Position numbers and translations under genes: made by a program
Notes under the pieces: generated by a model
What the model was told of the DNA's origin: nothing
The model's database searches: none
Seen by the model: only the letters and a program-made list of their open reading frames with translations
Source: G963665925 sp963676345
GTDB lineage: Bacteria; Bacillota; Clostridia; Peptostreptococcales; Acidaminobacteraceae
Assembly (NCBI GenBank): GCA_963676345.2
Contig: CAXXTS010000006.1
Coordinates: 558,001 to 622,000, forward strand
DNA: 64,000 nucleotides
Direction: 5' to 3'
Part shown: positions 9,027-18,578 of the stretch, one piece after another
Numbering within the stretch: the first letter of the stretch is position 1
Layout of the letters: every line of letters begins with the position of its first letter

Positions 9027-10607
9027 TTAATCAATGGTCTTATCCATTAAGTCTTCGTAGTATTTGATAATCATACACGACATAAGAATACGCAGTTGTT
9101 GGCTACCGTTTTTGATGTCTATGTTTGCAATTTGATAGACCTTATTGAGTTTATTTTGAATGGTGTTTCTGTGTAAGTAAAGCTTTTTTGCTGTTTTACT
9201 AATACTTCGGTCATTAAGAATATACTCGTACAAAACATTCAACAAATTACTGTTATATTTCATATCGTATCTATAAATTTTTATAACAGAAGGATGTGCC
9301 ATAAAGATAATATCGCTATGCTTTTGTTGATCAATAAATTTCATGGCAGCCAAGTCGATAATGTAGTGGGGAATATAGTCTTCATGTTTAAACAGACGAA
9401 CATTTTGGTCTGGCGAACTGAAAACCTGTCCAAGCTTCAAGCAATCTTTAGCAATATTAAAGAGTGTGCGAAGGGTTCCACAATCTCTTGATATATTACT
9501 CACGCCTGCATAAGCATTGTGTTCAGATAAAAAATGTTCAATGTGACTTAATGGAAGGTCTACTTGGTTTTCGTTTTGCGTATCTTGGCTATGCAGAATG
9601 ACAAAATCATCTTTATAGATACCAATATTGTCTCCTGGAAATAGATTTTCTAAGTCTTTGAGTCGGTTTGTAAATTGATTGTGGAAATTATCAGACGAAA
9701 AGTGAATAACAATGACACATAAATATTTGGACATTTTATGTTTTAATGCGAGCAGTCGTTGTTGGATGTCACTTCGGGAACTGAGTTTGAGTTGCGCCAA
9801 GTCTGCAAGCAATTCATTGGTTAAATTTTTTTCGGTGATGGGAGCATCTTGTAGAATGTCTCGTGTTTGAAGCAGGACTTTAGCTAATTTATCGATAAAA
9901 TAGCCCATATCAATATTATCCACGTTCCTATATGAAAATATAAGAACTGTCATTTCTAAATCGTTATTATGATTAAATCCTTCAAGATAGTGAATAAAAT
10001 AGTCGTTCTGATGATGCTTGTAAATTTTATAAGCATTATTTTGCGCATGCAAATCATACATTGAGGTAAATGAATTTGATTTCTGGGTGCTTAGAATGCC
10101 ATCTTCTATGATAGAACTGTAAAATGCGTCAGAAACTTTGGGAACACTTTCGTTTCCAATAACTTTGTTATTTGGGTCAAGAACAACAATTGAACTTTCG
10201 ATAAGTTGTACACTTGCTTTTAGAATGTGCTCGATACTTTGGTCTTCACAAAGTGCTTGAAGCAGTGTCGTATTAATAATGTTGACGTTATATATTTGAG
10301 CATTAAGAGCATTGTAAAGGGACAGTATATCCAATTGAGTTTCGACTAAATTATGACAGGTAGAGACGGTTGAGAAATCATGTTTTGTCTGTTTTGGAAT
10401 AAAGATGGTTATAGGTGTTTCTTGGCTTGCAGCCATTATGAAATTGAAGACATCATCCGGAAATCCAATATAAATGAAGTTGTTTTTAAGATGGACTTGT
10501 TTATCCAAGAATATGATTCCTTGTAATGCGGAACTAGGGTTATGTTTAATAGTTGTCCTTATAACGTTAGACCCAAGTGACTTGATTAAGCTACTAAGTT
10601 GTTTCAT
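9027..10607 (-). CDS. PucR/CdaR-family transcriptional regulator
   Basis: The 526-residue protein ends in the PucR C-terminal helix-turn-helix (NDRSISKTAKKLYLHRNTI at about residue 470), the family hallmark. The upstream part has the expected GGDEF-like/CdaR sensor stretch (residues about 290-400) and an N-terminal sensory domain. These proteins typically activate catabolic genes for purines, aromatics or sugar acids. The ATG follows AAAGGAG. It is divergent from the glycyl radical enzyme with 272 bp between them, so it is the obvious candidate regulator of that pathway. Confidence 0.88.
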   Translation of the reverse strand: MKQLSSLIKSLGSNVIRTTIKHNPSSALQGIIFLDKQVHLKNNFIYIGFPDDVFNFIMAASQETPITIFIPKQTKHDFSTVSTCHNLVETQLDILSLYNALNAQIYNVNIINTTLLQALCEDQSIEHILKASVQLIESSIVVLDPNNKVIGNESVPKVSDAFYSSIIEDGILSTQKSNSFTSMYDLHAQNNAYKIYKHHQNDYFIHYLEGFNHNNDLEMTVLIFSYRNVDNIDMGYFIDKLAKVLLQTRDILQDAPITEKNLTNELLADLAQLKLSSRSDIQQRLLALKHKMSKYLCVIVIHFSSDNFHNQFTNRLKDLENLFPGDNIGIYKDDFVILHSQDTQNENQVDLPLSHIEHFLSEHNAYAGVSNISRDCGTLRTLFNIAKDCLKLGQVFSSPDQNVRLFKHEDYIPHYIIDLAAMKFIDQQKHSDIIFMAHPSVIKIYRYDMKYNSNLLNVLYEYILNDRSISKTAKKLYLHRNTIQNKLNKVYQIANIDIKNGSQQLRILMSCMIIKYYEDLMDKTID

Positions 10608-10668
10608 ACCTCGACTCCTTTACGAATCAAAAAACAGAATAATGTATTTTAACATTTTTGATGAATTG

Positions 10669-10684
10669 CTTCAACGAGTTGAAG
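10669..10684. promoter_or_regulatory. Palindrome in the PucR/glycyl radical enzyme divergent gap
   Basis: CTTCAACGAGTTGAAG is a 6-bp inverted repeat around CGAG, about 60 bp upstream of the PucR start. A second short inverted repeat (TTATT/AATAA) lies nearer the enzyme gene at about 10810-10825. The gap 10608-10879 has no gene. These are candidate operators only. Confidence 0.35.
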
Positions 10685-10879
10685 GCTATGCAGTGAACCT
10701 ATAAGCTAAGTGCAAAAATGTGCAACCAGCATAAAAAATACGATAGAGTTCAGAAACATTTTGATGCTAATTTTATGAGGTGTTATGCTTTCATTGAGAG
10801 TTAATAAGTTTATTATTCGGTAATAACAGATCCTTAAATTATTGCTGAATTTAGATTAGTTCATATGAAGGAGGTACTT

Positions 10880-13285
10880 ATGACCGAAAGAGTTAAAAAA
10901 ATGAAGGACAGCCTAAATGTTGAGAAATATCCTTTGTGCATTGAAGTTTTTCGACTTGCAAATGAATCTTTGGATGCTACCGTTGGTGAATCAATGGTGG
11001 TTAGGCGTGCCAAGTTGCATAAACATATTTTAGATAATATCACGATTTTTATAGAAGAAGGTGATTTGCTATGTGGTTCTGGAGCAAGCAAACCTTTTGG
11101 TATGGAAGTACAATATGAATACGGCGTTTGGACGCCTGATGAAGTTGAAGCTCTAAAAAGTGAAATTTATACGATAGATCCTGAAGATGAGGCCGAGTTA
11201 TATGAATTGAACAAGCGATTTGAAAACAATCCTTTGAATAGCAACCTTATTGATGCGCTTTCGAAATCACTAGGAATGGATGACCGAATGTGGCCATTTA
11301 TGAAATCAGGCGCTATTTTACCGCCTTGGAAAGATCGAAAAGGTGGTTCTGGTGGTGGCTATGCAATGTCAGGTTATGGTCTCGGACCTGGATTTTACCT
11401 TATTTGCATTGACTTCGAAAAAATTATTAATGAAGGTGCAAAGTCAATTATTCAAGAGGCAAAGCAGTGTCTAGAAGAATTGCGCTATACTTCAAGCGAT
11501 AGCATAGAGAAAAAAGAATACTGGGAGTCTGTGATTCTTGTCTTTGAAGCATGGGTTGGATTCGCAAAACGGTATTCAAAGCTCGCATATGATATGGCTG
11601 AAAAAACAGATGATCCAGTTAGGAAAGCTGAATTACTTGAAATGGCTCGTATATGTGAAAAAGTTCCGTATGAACCAGCCGATACGTTCCACGAGGCACT
11701 TCAAGCATTCTGGTTTACGTTTTTACTAGCTTGTCCATCGCCTACGGCAACAGCAGGGCGGTTTGACCAATACATGTACCCATCCTACAAAAGGGACATT
11801 GATGCAGGTCGTATTAGTCGTGAAGAAGCACTAGAATTGTTAGAAATAATGCGCTGCAAAATAATGAAAATAAACAGAGTTTCGGGTAAAGCAAATAGAA
11901 GCAAAAATTCTGGGATGGCAAAATGGTATAACTGGACTATTGGTGGCGTTGATAAGGATGGTAATGATGCAACGAACGAGTTGACATACTTATTACTCGA
12001 ATCGGCGTTAAATACGAAATTGCCACATTTTACAGTCACAGTTAGGGTGCATGAAAACACACCGGATGAGCTTATGAAAAAATCACTTGAAGTGATTAAA
12101 TCAGGCTTAGGAATGCCAGCATTTTTAGGGGATAAGAGCTATATTAAATTCTTTGTCGATAATGGTGTGCCTCTCTCTGATGCGCGGGATTACTGTGCAA
12201 CGGGATGTGTAGATGGAAACATACCCGCAAAGACAAGAACACAGGTTATAACGTTTTTTGTTATTGCGCAAGCATTTGATATTTTCATGCATAACGGATT
12301 TTGTAGATATACGAATGAATTTGTGGGAATCGAAACGGGTGATGTTACAACATTTAAGACATTTGAGGAATTTAAGAATGCATTTTTCAGACAGTGCGCG
12401 CATTTGCTTGGTCTAGCAGCAGAACGTAATAATGTGGAGCTTATTGCTGAAAGAGACCTTTTCCCAGACCCATTTAGATCAGCATTAATGGTAGACGGTG
12501 TAAAGAAAGGCAAAGAGCTTTTAAACAGAGACTTTGTTTTTGAAAACGCAAGTCTATTATGCGCTGTTGGTGGTGTAAATACAGGGGATTCTCTTGCGGC
12601 TGTAAAAAAACTTGTCTTTGATGATAAAAAGTACACGATGTCAGAACTTCTAAATGCTCTAGATGCGAACTGGGAAGGTTATGAGCTAATGCAAGAAGAT
12701 TTCAAGACAGCGCCTAAATATGGGAATAATTATGACCTTCCTGATAACCTTGTTGCTGAAGTTTACAATTTTTTTGCAGACACATGCTACAGTCTGGATA
12801 ATGCGTATGGTGGGAAAGTAGTACCAAATGCCATATCCATTTCTGCACATCAACCGGGCGGTCTTTGTACTGGCGCTACACCAGATGGACGTAGAACAGG
12901 AGAGGTGCTTGCAGATGCATCGCTATCACCAACTCAAGGGATGGATTCAAACGGGACACTCGCAGTGCTTCAAAGTGCAATGAAAGTAGATCAAGATCCA
13001 TTCCAAGGAACATTGTTAAATATGAAATTTCATCCAAGTGCACTAAAGACATCTGAAGACATGCATAAGCTTGGAAATGTCATCAAAACATATCTAACAA
13101 ATGGCGGTAAGCATATTCAGTTCAATGTTGTTACACGAGAGGAAATGCTTGATGCAAAAGTCAATCCAGAAGAACATCCTGAACTGGTAGTCAGAGTTGC
13201 TGGCTATAGTGCATACTTCACGAATCTTAGTGAGATGATTCAAGATGAGGTTATTGAAAGAACTGGTTTTGAAAAAGTACAGTAG
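10880..13285 (+). CDS. Glycyl radical enzyme of the PFL/dehydratase superfamily, unknown substrate
   Basis: This 801-residue enzyme has a PFL-like barrel and a C-terminal glycyl radical loop, RVAGYSAYF, with the radical Gly at about 775. The thiyl cysteine is Cys443 in ATGCVDGNI. Dehydratase, decarboxylase and C-S/C-N lyase members (CutC, glycerol dehydratase, HPAD, IslA, HypD) have GCVE, where Glu is the general base; here it is Asp445. That makes simple transfer of a known function unsafe. I chose ATG 10880 because the earlier ATG at 10865 overlaps the AAGGAGGT SD. The activase follows 39 bp later and an MFS transporter lies further on. A PucR regulator is divergent. Pyruvate formate-lyase is excluded because there is no Cys-Cys pair. 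Confidence 0.9.
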   Translation: MTERVKKMKDSLNVEKYPLCIEVFRLANESLDATVGESMVVRRAKLHKHILDNITIFIEEGDLLCGSGASKPFGMEVQYEYGVWTPDEVEALKSEIYTIDPEDEAELYELNKRFENNPLNSNLIDALSKSLGMDDRMWPFMKSGAILPPWKDRKGGSGGGYAMSGYGLGPGFYLICIDFEKIINEGAKSIIQEAKQCLEELRYTSSDSIEKKEYWESVILVFEAWVGFAKRYSKLAYDMAEKTDDPVRKAELLEMARICEKVPYEPADTFHEALQAFWFTFLLACPSPTATAGRFDQYMYPSYKRDIDAGRISREEALELLEIMRCKIMKINRVSGKANRSKNSGMAKWYNWTIGGVDKDGNDATNELTYLLLESALNTKLPHFTVTVRVHENTPDELMKKSLEVIKSGLGMPAFLGDKSYIKFFVDNGVPLSDARDYCATGCVDGNIPAKTRTQVITFFVIAQAFDIFMHNGFCRYTNEFVGIETGDVTTFKTFEEFKNAFFRQCAHLLGLAAERNNVELIAERDLFPDPFRSALMVDGVKKGKELLNRDFVFENASLLCAVGGVNTGDSLAAVKKLVFDDKKYTMSELLNALDANWEGYELMQEDFKTAPKYGNNYDLPDNLVAEVYNFFADTCYSLDNAYGGKVVPNAISISAHQPGGLCTGATPDGRRTGEVLADASLSPTQGMDSNGTLAVLQSAMKVDQDPFQGTLLNMKFHPSALKTSEDMHKLGNVIKTYLTNGGKHIQFNVVTREEMLDAKVNPEEHPELVVRVAGYSAYFTNLSEMIQDEVIERTGFEKVQ

Positions 13286-13324
13286 CAAGAGAGGTTATAT
13301 GGATTTTAATTGGGAGAGCACATT

Positions 13325-14242
13325 ATGATAACGAAGCACATAGAAGGTACTGTATTTGATATTCAACATTACTCTATACATGATGGACCAGGGGTTAGGA
13401 CAACTGTTTTTTTGAAAGGGTGTCCCTTGTCATGTCTTTGGTGTCAAAATCCTGAATCACAGAATAGTTATCCGGAAATGATGTTTCAAAATGAAAAATG
13501 TAGTAACTGTATGACTTGCGTTTCTGCATGCCCTAATTCAGCCATATATATTTCAAGTGACCATATCAAAACGAACCGTGACTTATGTGAAAATTGTGGG
13601 TTATGTACAAAAGTTTGCCCCAAAGAAGCGCGGTTTATGGTAGGAAAGTCTGCTGCTGTTTCAGAAATCATTGATGAAGTAGTGCGTGACAGGCTTTTCT
13701 ATGAAGGTACAGGTGGTGGGATGACAATATCGGGCGGTGAAGCATTATACCAGTCAGATTATGCGGCTGAGTTACTGAAATCTGCAAAAGATAATTTGAT
13801 TCACACAGCGATTGAAACTTCAGGATTTGCTACCAAAGACCAGTTTGAAAAAGTAGTAAAATATTCAGATCTTGTTCTGTATGATATAAAACATATGGAT
13901 TCTTCAGAGCATGAGCGTTTGACGGGTGTTGGCAATAAACCGATACTTGAAAATATAATTTGGTTATCTGAAAATACATCGATTTCCTTTGTTATACGGT
14001 TCCCGGTAATCAAGGGATTGAATGACACACTAGAAAATGCAGAAGCAATGTGCTTGTTTTTGAAAGAAAAAGTATCAAGATGTAGTCGTGTTGACTTACT
14101 GCCTTATCATAACTTGGGTGTTCCTAAATGCAGTTCTCTTGAACGTGAAACAATTTTTGAAGGAGAGAGACCTGAGGATACACAGCTAGAAGGCATTAAA
14201 GCGCGGTTTGAGGCGTATGGCTTCATCTGCAATATATGTTAG
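13325..14242 (+). CDS. Glycyl radical enzyme activase (radical SAM, with ferredoxin insert)
   Basis: The 305-residue protein has the activase signature: SIHDGPGVRTTVFLKGCPLS at the N-terminus and the radical SAM CxxxCxxC cysteines in KGCPLSCLWC. It also has an inserted domain with two 4Fe-4S motifs (CSNCMTCVSACP and CENCGLCTKVCP), typical of activases for non-PFL glycyl radical enzymes. GGGMTISGGEAL is the SAM-binding GGE region. It installs the glycyl radical on the enzyme encoded just upstream. I chose ATG 13325, 6 nt after GGGAGAG, over the TTG at 13310. Confidence 0.93.
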   Translation: MITKHIEGTVFDIQHYSIHDGPGVRTTVFLKGCPLSCLWCQNPESQNSYPEMMFQNEKCSNCMTCVSACPNSAIYISSDHIKTNRDLCENCGLCTKVCPKEARFMVGKSAAVSEIIDEVVRDRLFYEGTGGGMTISGGEALYQSDYAAELLKSAKDNLIHTAIETSGFATKDQFEKVVKYSDLVLYDIKHMDSSEHERLTGVGNKPILENIIWLSENTSISFVIRFPVIKGLNDTLENAEAMCLFLKEKVSRCSRVDLLPYHNLGVPKCSSLERETIFEGERPEDTQLEGIKARFEAYGFICNIC

Positions 14243-14689
14243 TTCATGTAGATTCACTAACATATCAAAACCATTCATTTACAATGGTTTAAAGCTTCAT
14301 TACAAAATTAAGTTAAACTCAGTAAAAGTCCATAGTGTTGTTCCATTAGTTAGGATTGAGTCACCACAAAACAATTTTCGACATGGACTAAACACTATGG
14401 ACTATCCTAACACTAGAAAAACGCCCGTAAAAAAGAAATGCCTAAATTGTATAAAATGCAATATAACTTATTTTAGCCTGAGTGAGAGACGGTATAAAAC
14501 ATATCCACTCGCAATGAAACTTGTGAATGTCCTAGGAATACAATTCTCAATGAAAAAGAGATAGCACTGAACGACATAAGGGATGAATCAGATAATTTCT
14601 GCCTATTAACAGCGCAGTTTATGAATATAAAGTTGAATCAAAGAATCATATATAGCAGTTGCGAGTTGTTCGCTTGAGAGGAGCAAATT
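14243..14689 (+). other. 447-bp gap with interleaved inverted repeats
   Basis: No convincing gene is present. Two inverted repeats are interleaved: a 13-bp pair (14327-14339 with 14391-14403) and an 8-bp pair (GTTAGGAT at 14349-14356 with ATCCTAAC at 14404-14411). Their 3' arms are exactly adjacent. A separate 9-bp stem (ATATGTTAG/CTAACATAT, 14234-14265) overlaps the activase stop codon. The stretch could hold an RNA structure between the activase and transporter genes or be a relic of a mobile element. Confidence 0.5.
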
Positions 14690-15868
14690 GTGAAAAATAC
14701 TACAAAATACTCTGACGGGCTTTGGAATTATAAGTTCATTAGTTTGGTGATGATTAATTTACTTACATCTTTTAGTTTTTTTATGATCATGTCATTGCTA
14801 TCATCGTATGTTGTAAATATTGGTGGAACACTTGTCTTTTCAGGGATTATAGTAGGGGTGTTTTCGATTACATCTATGCTGTTTCGTCCAGTATCAGGTA
14901 GATTGGCCGATATGTTTAACAAAAAATCACTGATGGTTGTGTCAAATATCATAATGACATGTGCATATTTTTGCTATGTCTTGACGGGGCATCTCTATGT
15001 GCTCTTGTTAATCAGAGTCTTGCATGGAATTGGATTTGCAATAGCTACAACAACTATAGTCGCCATGGCTTCCGAGTATATTCCAAATCATAAATTGGGA
15101 GAGGGCATTGGATATTTTGGGATAGGGCAAGTGTTATCCGCAGCTATTGCGCCAGGCGTTGGAATTTCAATCATGGAATCATTGGGAATGACATGGACCT
15201 TCTTGATTGCAGGAATGGTATCGCTTTTGGGACTGTATTTAAGCATACGATTTAAGTATAAAACGAATCCAAAATCGAGCGCCTCAATAAAGAAGCTTCA
15301 TATCTCCGATTTGATTTGCACAGAGGTTATAGGCTATTCTTTTACAAGTGCAACATATTCCTTTGCAAACGGAATGATTATAACGTATTTGATATTATTT
15401 GCTGCTGAAAACAGTATAGAAAACATTAGTTTGTATTTTACCTTTAATGCCTTGACATTACTGATGATAAGACCATATGCTGGAAAATTGCTTGATCGAA
15501 AAGGGTTAAACTGGATTATTTATCCCGCTGGAATTTTAGCAATTATTGCAATGTTTGTTTTAAGTTATTCAACTACAATATTTTTCGTGATTGTATCAGC
15601 AATTTTACGAGCATTAGGTCAAGGTGCGGCACAACCTTCTTTGCAAGCAGCATGTATTAAAAAAGTTGGAAAAGAGAAGGCAGGGGTTGCCACGAGTACT
15701 TTTTATCTTGGTGCAGATATTGGCCAAGGAATTAGCCCGATAATTGGAGGCGTTATTGCTACAATGTGGAATTATGAATCCACCTTTATTCTGAGTGCTA
15801 TTGTTTTAGTTCTTGGACTATTGGTACATTTAAAAAATAATTTTCTGTTTGAGAAATCAATGACATAA
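14690..15868 (+). CDS. MFS transporter
   Basis: This 392-residue protein has 12 hydrophobic segments and the family loop motif GRLADMFNKKSLM between segments 2 and 3, repeated as AGKLLDRKGLNW in the second half. The start is GTG at 14690, after GAGAGGAG. It lies in the same direction as the glycyl radical enzyme and activase, 447 bp downstream, and ends before a clear terminator. It probably moves the substrate or product of that pathway, though drug or metabolite export is also possible. Substrate is not predictable. Confidence 0.85.
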   Translation: MKNTTKYSDGLWNYKFISLVMINLLTSFSFFMIMSLLSSYVVNIGGTLVFSGIIVGVFSITSMLFRPVSGRLADMFNKKSLMVVSNIIMTCAYFCYVLTGHLYVLLLIRVLHGIGFAIATTTIVAMASEYIPNHKLGEGIGYFGIGQVLSAAIAPGVGISIMESLGMTWTFLIAGMVSLLGLYLSIRFKYKTNPKSSASIKKLHISDLICTEVIGYSFTSATYSFANGMIITYLILFAAENSIENISLYFTFNALTLLMIRPYAGKLLDRKGLNWIIYPAGILAIIAMFVLSYSTTIFFVIVSAILRALGQGAAQPSLQAACIKKVGKEKAGVATSTFYLGADIGQGISPIIGGVIATMWNYESTFILSAIVLVLGLLVHLKNNFLFEKSMT

Positions 15869-15911
15869 GTGTGAGATTTATGATGCAACAAAATATAGCA
15901 AACCCACATGT

Positions 15912-15944
15912 AAGCAAGTTTCTGTTATGAAGCTTGCTTTTTTT
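15912..15944 (+). terminator. Intrinsic terminator after the MFS gene
   Basis: AAGCAAG and CTTGCTT form a stem that runs directly into an eight-T tract. Confidence 0.85.
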
Positions 15945-16089
15945 CTATTTGGGTATAAGTCAATTAGGATTATTTTACATAGGTTTTTCTAATCAGTGTA
16001 GTTACAAAAGCCTCTTCAGTCTGATACGTCTAATTCATCAAGTTAAGATTAGAAAGACAAGAATCGATTAATGGAAGAAGGGGGAGTAT

Positions 16090-18114
16090 ATGAAGTTTCA
16101 AACGAAAATTGTAACGGTGGTTTTATTACTTATTATCCTTACAAGCACAGCGTTAACTTACCAGAGTTATGTATCGGCAGAAAACATGTTTAAAGAAGAA
16201 ATGCAGGCAATGGGCTTTACATTGGCACAGTCAGTTGATGAGAAGCTGAGAAGTTCAAAAAGCTTTGAAAACACGGTTGATGAGTTAATGGCTCAAAGAA
16301 TTCTGCAGGCATGTGAAGCCATTAACCTGATACCCATTGAAGATATGAGTAATGAACTGATGATGGATTTGGTTCCAAAGCTTGAAGCAGACGGCGGCAT
16401 TTTTGTTATCGGACCAGATAGAAAAATTAAGTATTCCAATATTGTTGAGTATGTAGGTTGGGAGTACCCGCAGGGGCATCCAATGGATCCCGTGTTCAAT
16501 GAGGAAAGTCGAACATATATGGAAGCAATACGTGGTGATTTAATTTCAGGTGAAATGGTTAAGTACGGCGGCATTGCATTAGATGAAGGGTACTCGGTTC
16601 AGATTGGTGTAAAGGCAATTACAATCATGAATTTGGAAAGTGAGTTTAGTGCCGATAAACTGCTCAAGCAGTTGGAAGAAGATTATGATGATGTTTTATA
16701 TGCATTAATGCTGGATGAAAATGGTGTTGCATACGCCGGCACAGAGTCTATGATTAGCGATGAACCCTATACAGATGAGGTCACAGTTAATGCAACACAA
16801 AATGGCATTAAAGGTGCAGCATATTGGGAAGATAAAGAACTTGGAATCAGTGCTTATGATGTTCAGATTCCTTACTATGTTGGAGATGAATTAAAAGGAT
16901 CGATTTGTGTGGGCATCAGCCTGGAAAGAATGTACACGATGCTAAATGAAACCATACGAACATCCATTTTCTATGCAGCATTTGCGTGTTTTGTCGGTAT
17001 AATATTTACATTAGTGATGATTCGAATTGTAATGAAACCGCTTAAAGGGTTGACTGAACAGTTTGAGTATATATCTAAAGGTGATTTTTCAGTTAAAGAA
17101 GATGATAAGCTATTGCTTCAAAAGGATGAGTTAGGCATAATTGCAAGATCTGTTAAGATCATGCGTGAAGAGCTAAGTGGTCTTATAAAAGTTATGCAAG
17201 CTGATGCTGGGAAAGTTAAGAACAGTGCAAACCAGTTAACAAAAATTATGAATGAAACGGCTCGCGCTATAGATGAAAATGCTCGTGCGATTGAATCCCT
17301 GTCGGCATCTGCAGTAGAGCAGTCTGATGAAGCAGAAAAGGTATCTGTTTCTGTCAATCAAATGGGACAAAATATTGAACATGGTCAAGAAAACATTGAA
17401 ACAGCGACTGAACATGTACACTATATGAATAGATTAAGCGGTGACGGTGAAAAGATCATTTTGAACTTGTCTGAAGTCATTAACGAAAGTGTACAAAGAA
17501 CCAAAACAGTTTCTGGTGGTGTTCAAAAAGTTGGTGAAACTGTGGAAAATATGCGCGATTTTACAGGGCGTATAAGAGCTATTTCAGAACAGACAAACTT
17601 GTTGGCGCTTAATGCATCAATAGAAGCAGCACGTGCTGGTGAAGCTGGAAGAGGTTTTGCTGTTGTCGCAGACGAAATTAGAAAATTAGCTGAGGAAACC
17701 AATCAGACGACAGAACAAGTTGAGGGAATCATTGAAGACATTGCTTCAAAAACACAAGAAGCGATTGTTGATATCAATACGATTAGCGGAGGGACAACAC
17801 AGCAAATCCAAACCCTCAATGACACCCTAGACATATTTACAAAAATGAAGGATGCCATAATGGATCTAGTAGGTGCAATGGAAAACGTGGTAGAGTCTAA
17901 CGGAGCTATTGATAAAAGTAAAGCGACTATTATAGATGCGATCGATAGCCTTTCAGAGCTTACAGATAATATATCAGCAACTTATGAACAAATATCAGCG
18001 TCAACGGAAGAGCAGACGGCAGCGGTTCATGAGGTCAATGATTTAACAGAAGTGAACTATCATATTGCGGAAGAATTAAATGAAAGAATTAGCAGTTTCA
18101 AGTTAGAAGAATGA
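16090..18114 (+). CDS. Methyl-accepting chemotaxis protein with Cache-type sensor
   Basis: The 674-residue receptor has a first membrane segment at about 7-25, an extracytoplasmic Cache-like sensor (about 30-290), a second membrane segment at about 295-315, a HAMP domain, and the cytoplasmic signalling hairpin. The conserved tip near residue 497 reads EQTNLLALNASIEAARAGE. It passes ligand information to CheA/CheW. The ATG follows GGGGGAG. It is a single-gene unit with a hairpin terminator; the next gene is also a receptor, but with a different sensor arrangement. Confidence 0.92.
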   Translation: MKFQTKIVTVVLLLIILTSTALTYQSYVSAENMFKEEMQAMGFTLAQSVDEKLRSSKSFENTVDELMAQRILQACEAINLIPIEDMSNELMMDLVPKLEADGGIFVIGPDRKIKYSNIVEYVGWEYPQGHPMDPVFNEESRTYMEAIRGDLISGEMVKYGGIALDEGYSVQIGVKAITIMNLESEFSADKLLKQLEEDYDDVLYALMLDENGVAYAGTESMISDEPYTDEVTVNATQNGIKGAAYWEDKELGISAYDVQIPYYVGDELKGSICVGISLERMYTMLNETIRTSIFYAAFACFVGIIFTLVMIRIVMKPLKGLTEQFEYISKGDFSVKEDDKLLLQKDELGIIARSVKIMREELSGLIKVMQADAGKVKNSANQLTKIMNETARAIDENARAIESLSASAVEQSDEAEKVSVSVNQMGQNIEHGQENIETATEHVHYMNRLSGDGEKIILNLSEVINESVQRTKTVSGGVQKVGETVENMRDFTGRIRAISEQTNLLALNASIEAARAGEAGRGFAVVADEIRKLAEETNQTTEQVEGIIEDIASKTQEAIVDINTISGGTTQQIQTLNDTLDIFTKMKDAIMDLVGAMENVVESNGAIDKSKATIIDAIDSLSELTDNISATYEQISASTEEQTAAVHEVNDLTEVNYHIAEELNERISSFKLEE

Positions 18115-18190
18115 TCTTGGTTGTGAGGGTTGTAGAATTTCTAAATATTTAGGAAAAAGAGACAAAACATTCCGCATGTTTTCATTAATA

Positions 18191-18229
18191 ACAAAGGCTG
18201 GAAGTGACATGTTCACTTCTGGCCTTTGT
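18191..18229 (+). terminator. Probable terminator after the first chemotaxis receptor
   Basis: ACAAAGGC..GAAGTG pairs with CACTTC..GCCTTTGT with a 2-nt internal mismatch. The T-run is weak. The following gap to 18578 shows no gene; only a TATACT element near 18509 hints at a promoter for the next gene. Confidence 0.6.
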
Positions 18230-18578
18230 TACGTTGACGCTTCAATGGCCCTTTTTATTGAGGTCATATAATTCTATGCCGTCACATAAATCACTCTGTA
18301 CTAGTAAGATATTCAAAGGGGGAATCTTTCAATCGGATGCATAGCTAGAAGCGGAATTAGGGCATTACAGACAAGGTGGCTGATCTGATTTATGAAATAG
18401 AATATTAAACATTTTAATATAAAGCATAAAAAGTCAAAATTATTCAGCAATGACACTTAAAAATGATGATAAGTGTAAATATATATGATTTTTTTTGTAA
18501 TTCAGGTATACTGTAGTAATAGCGACATAAATGTTTCGTTATTGTAACATTTGTGAATATATAAGGGGGATGAATTAT

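Noticed and set aside
10880..13285. Pyruvate formate-lyase assignment
   Set aside because: The adjacent Cys-Cys pair of PFL is missing, and the activase has the ferredoxin insert typical of other family members.
14208..14564. 118-codon frame after the activase
   Set aside because: It starts inside the activase gene in another frame, has no SD and no recognisable domain, and crosses the interleaved inverted repeats.
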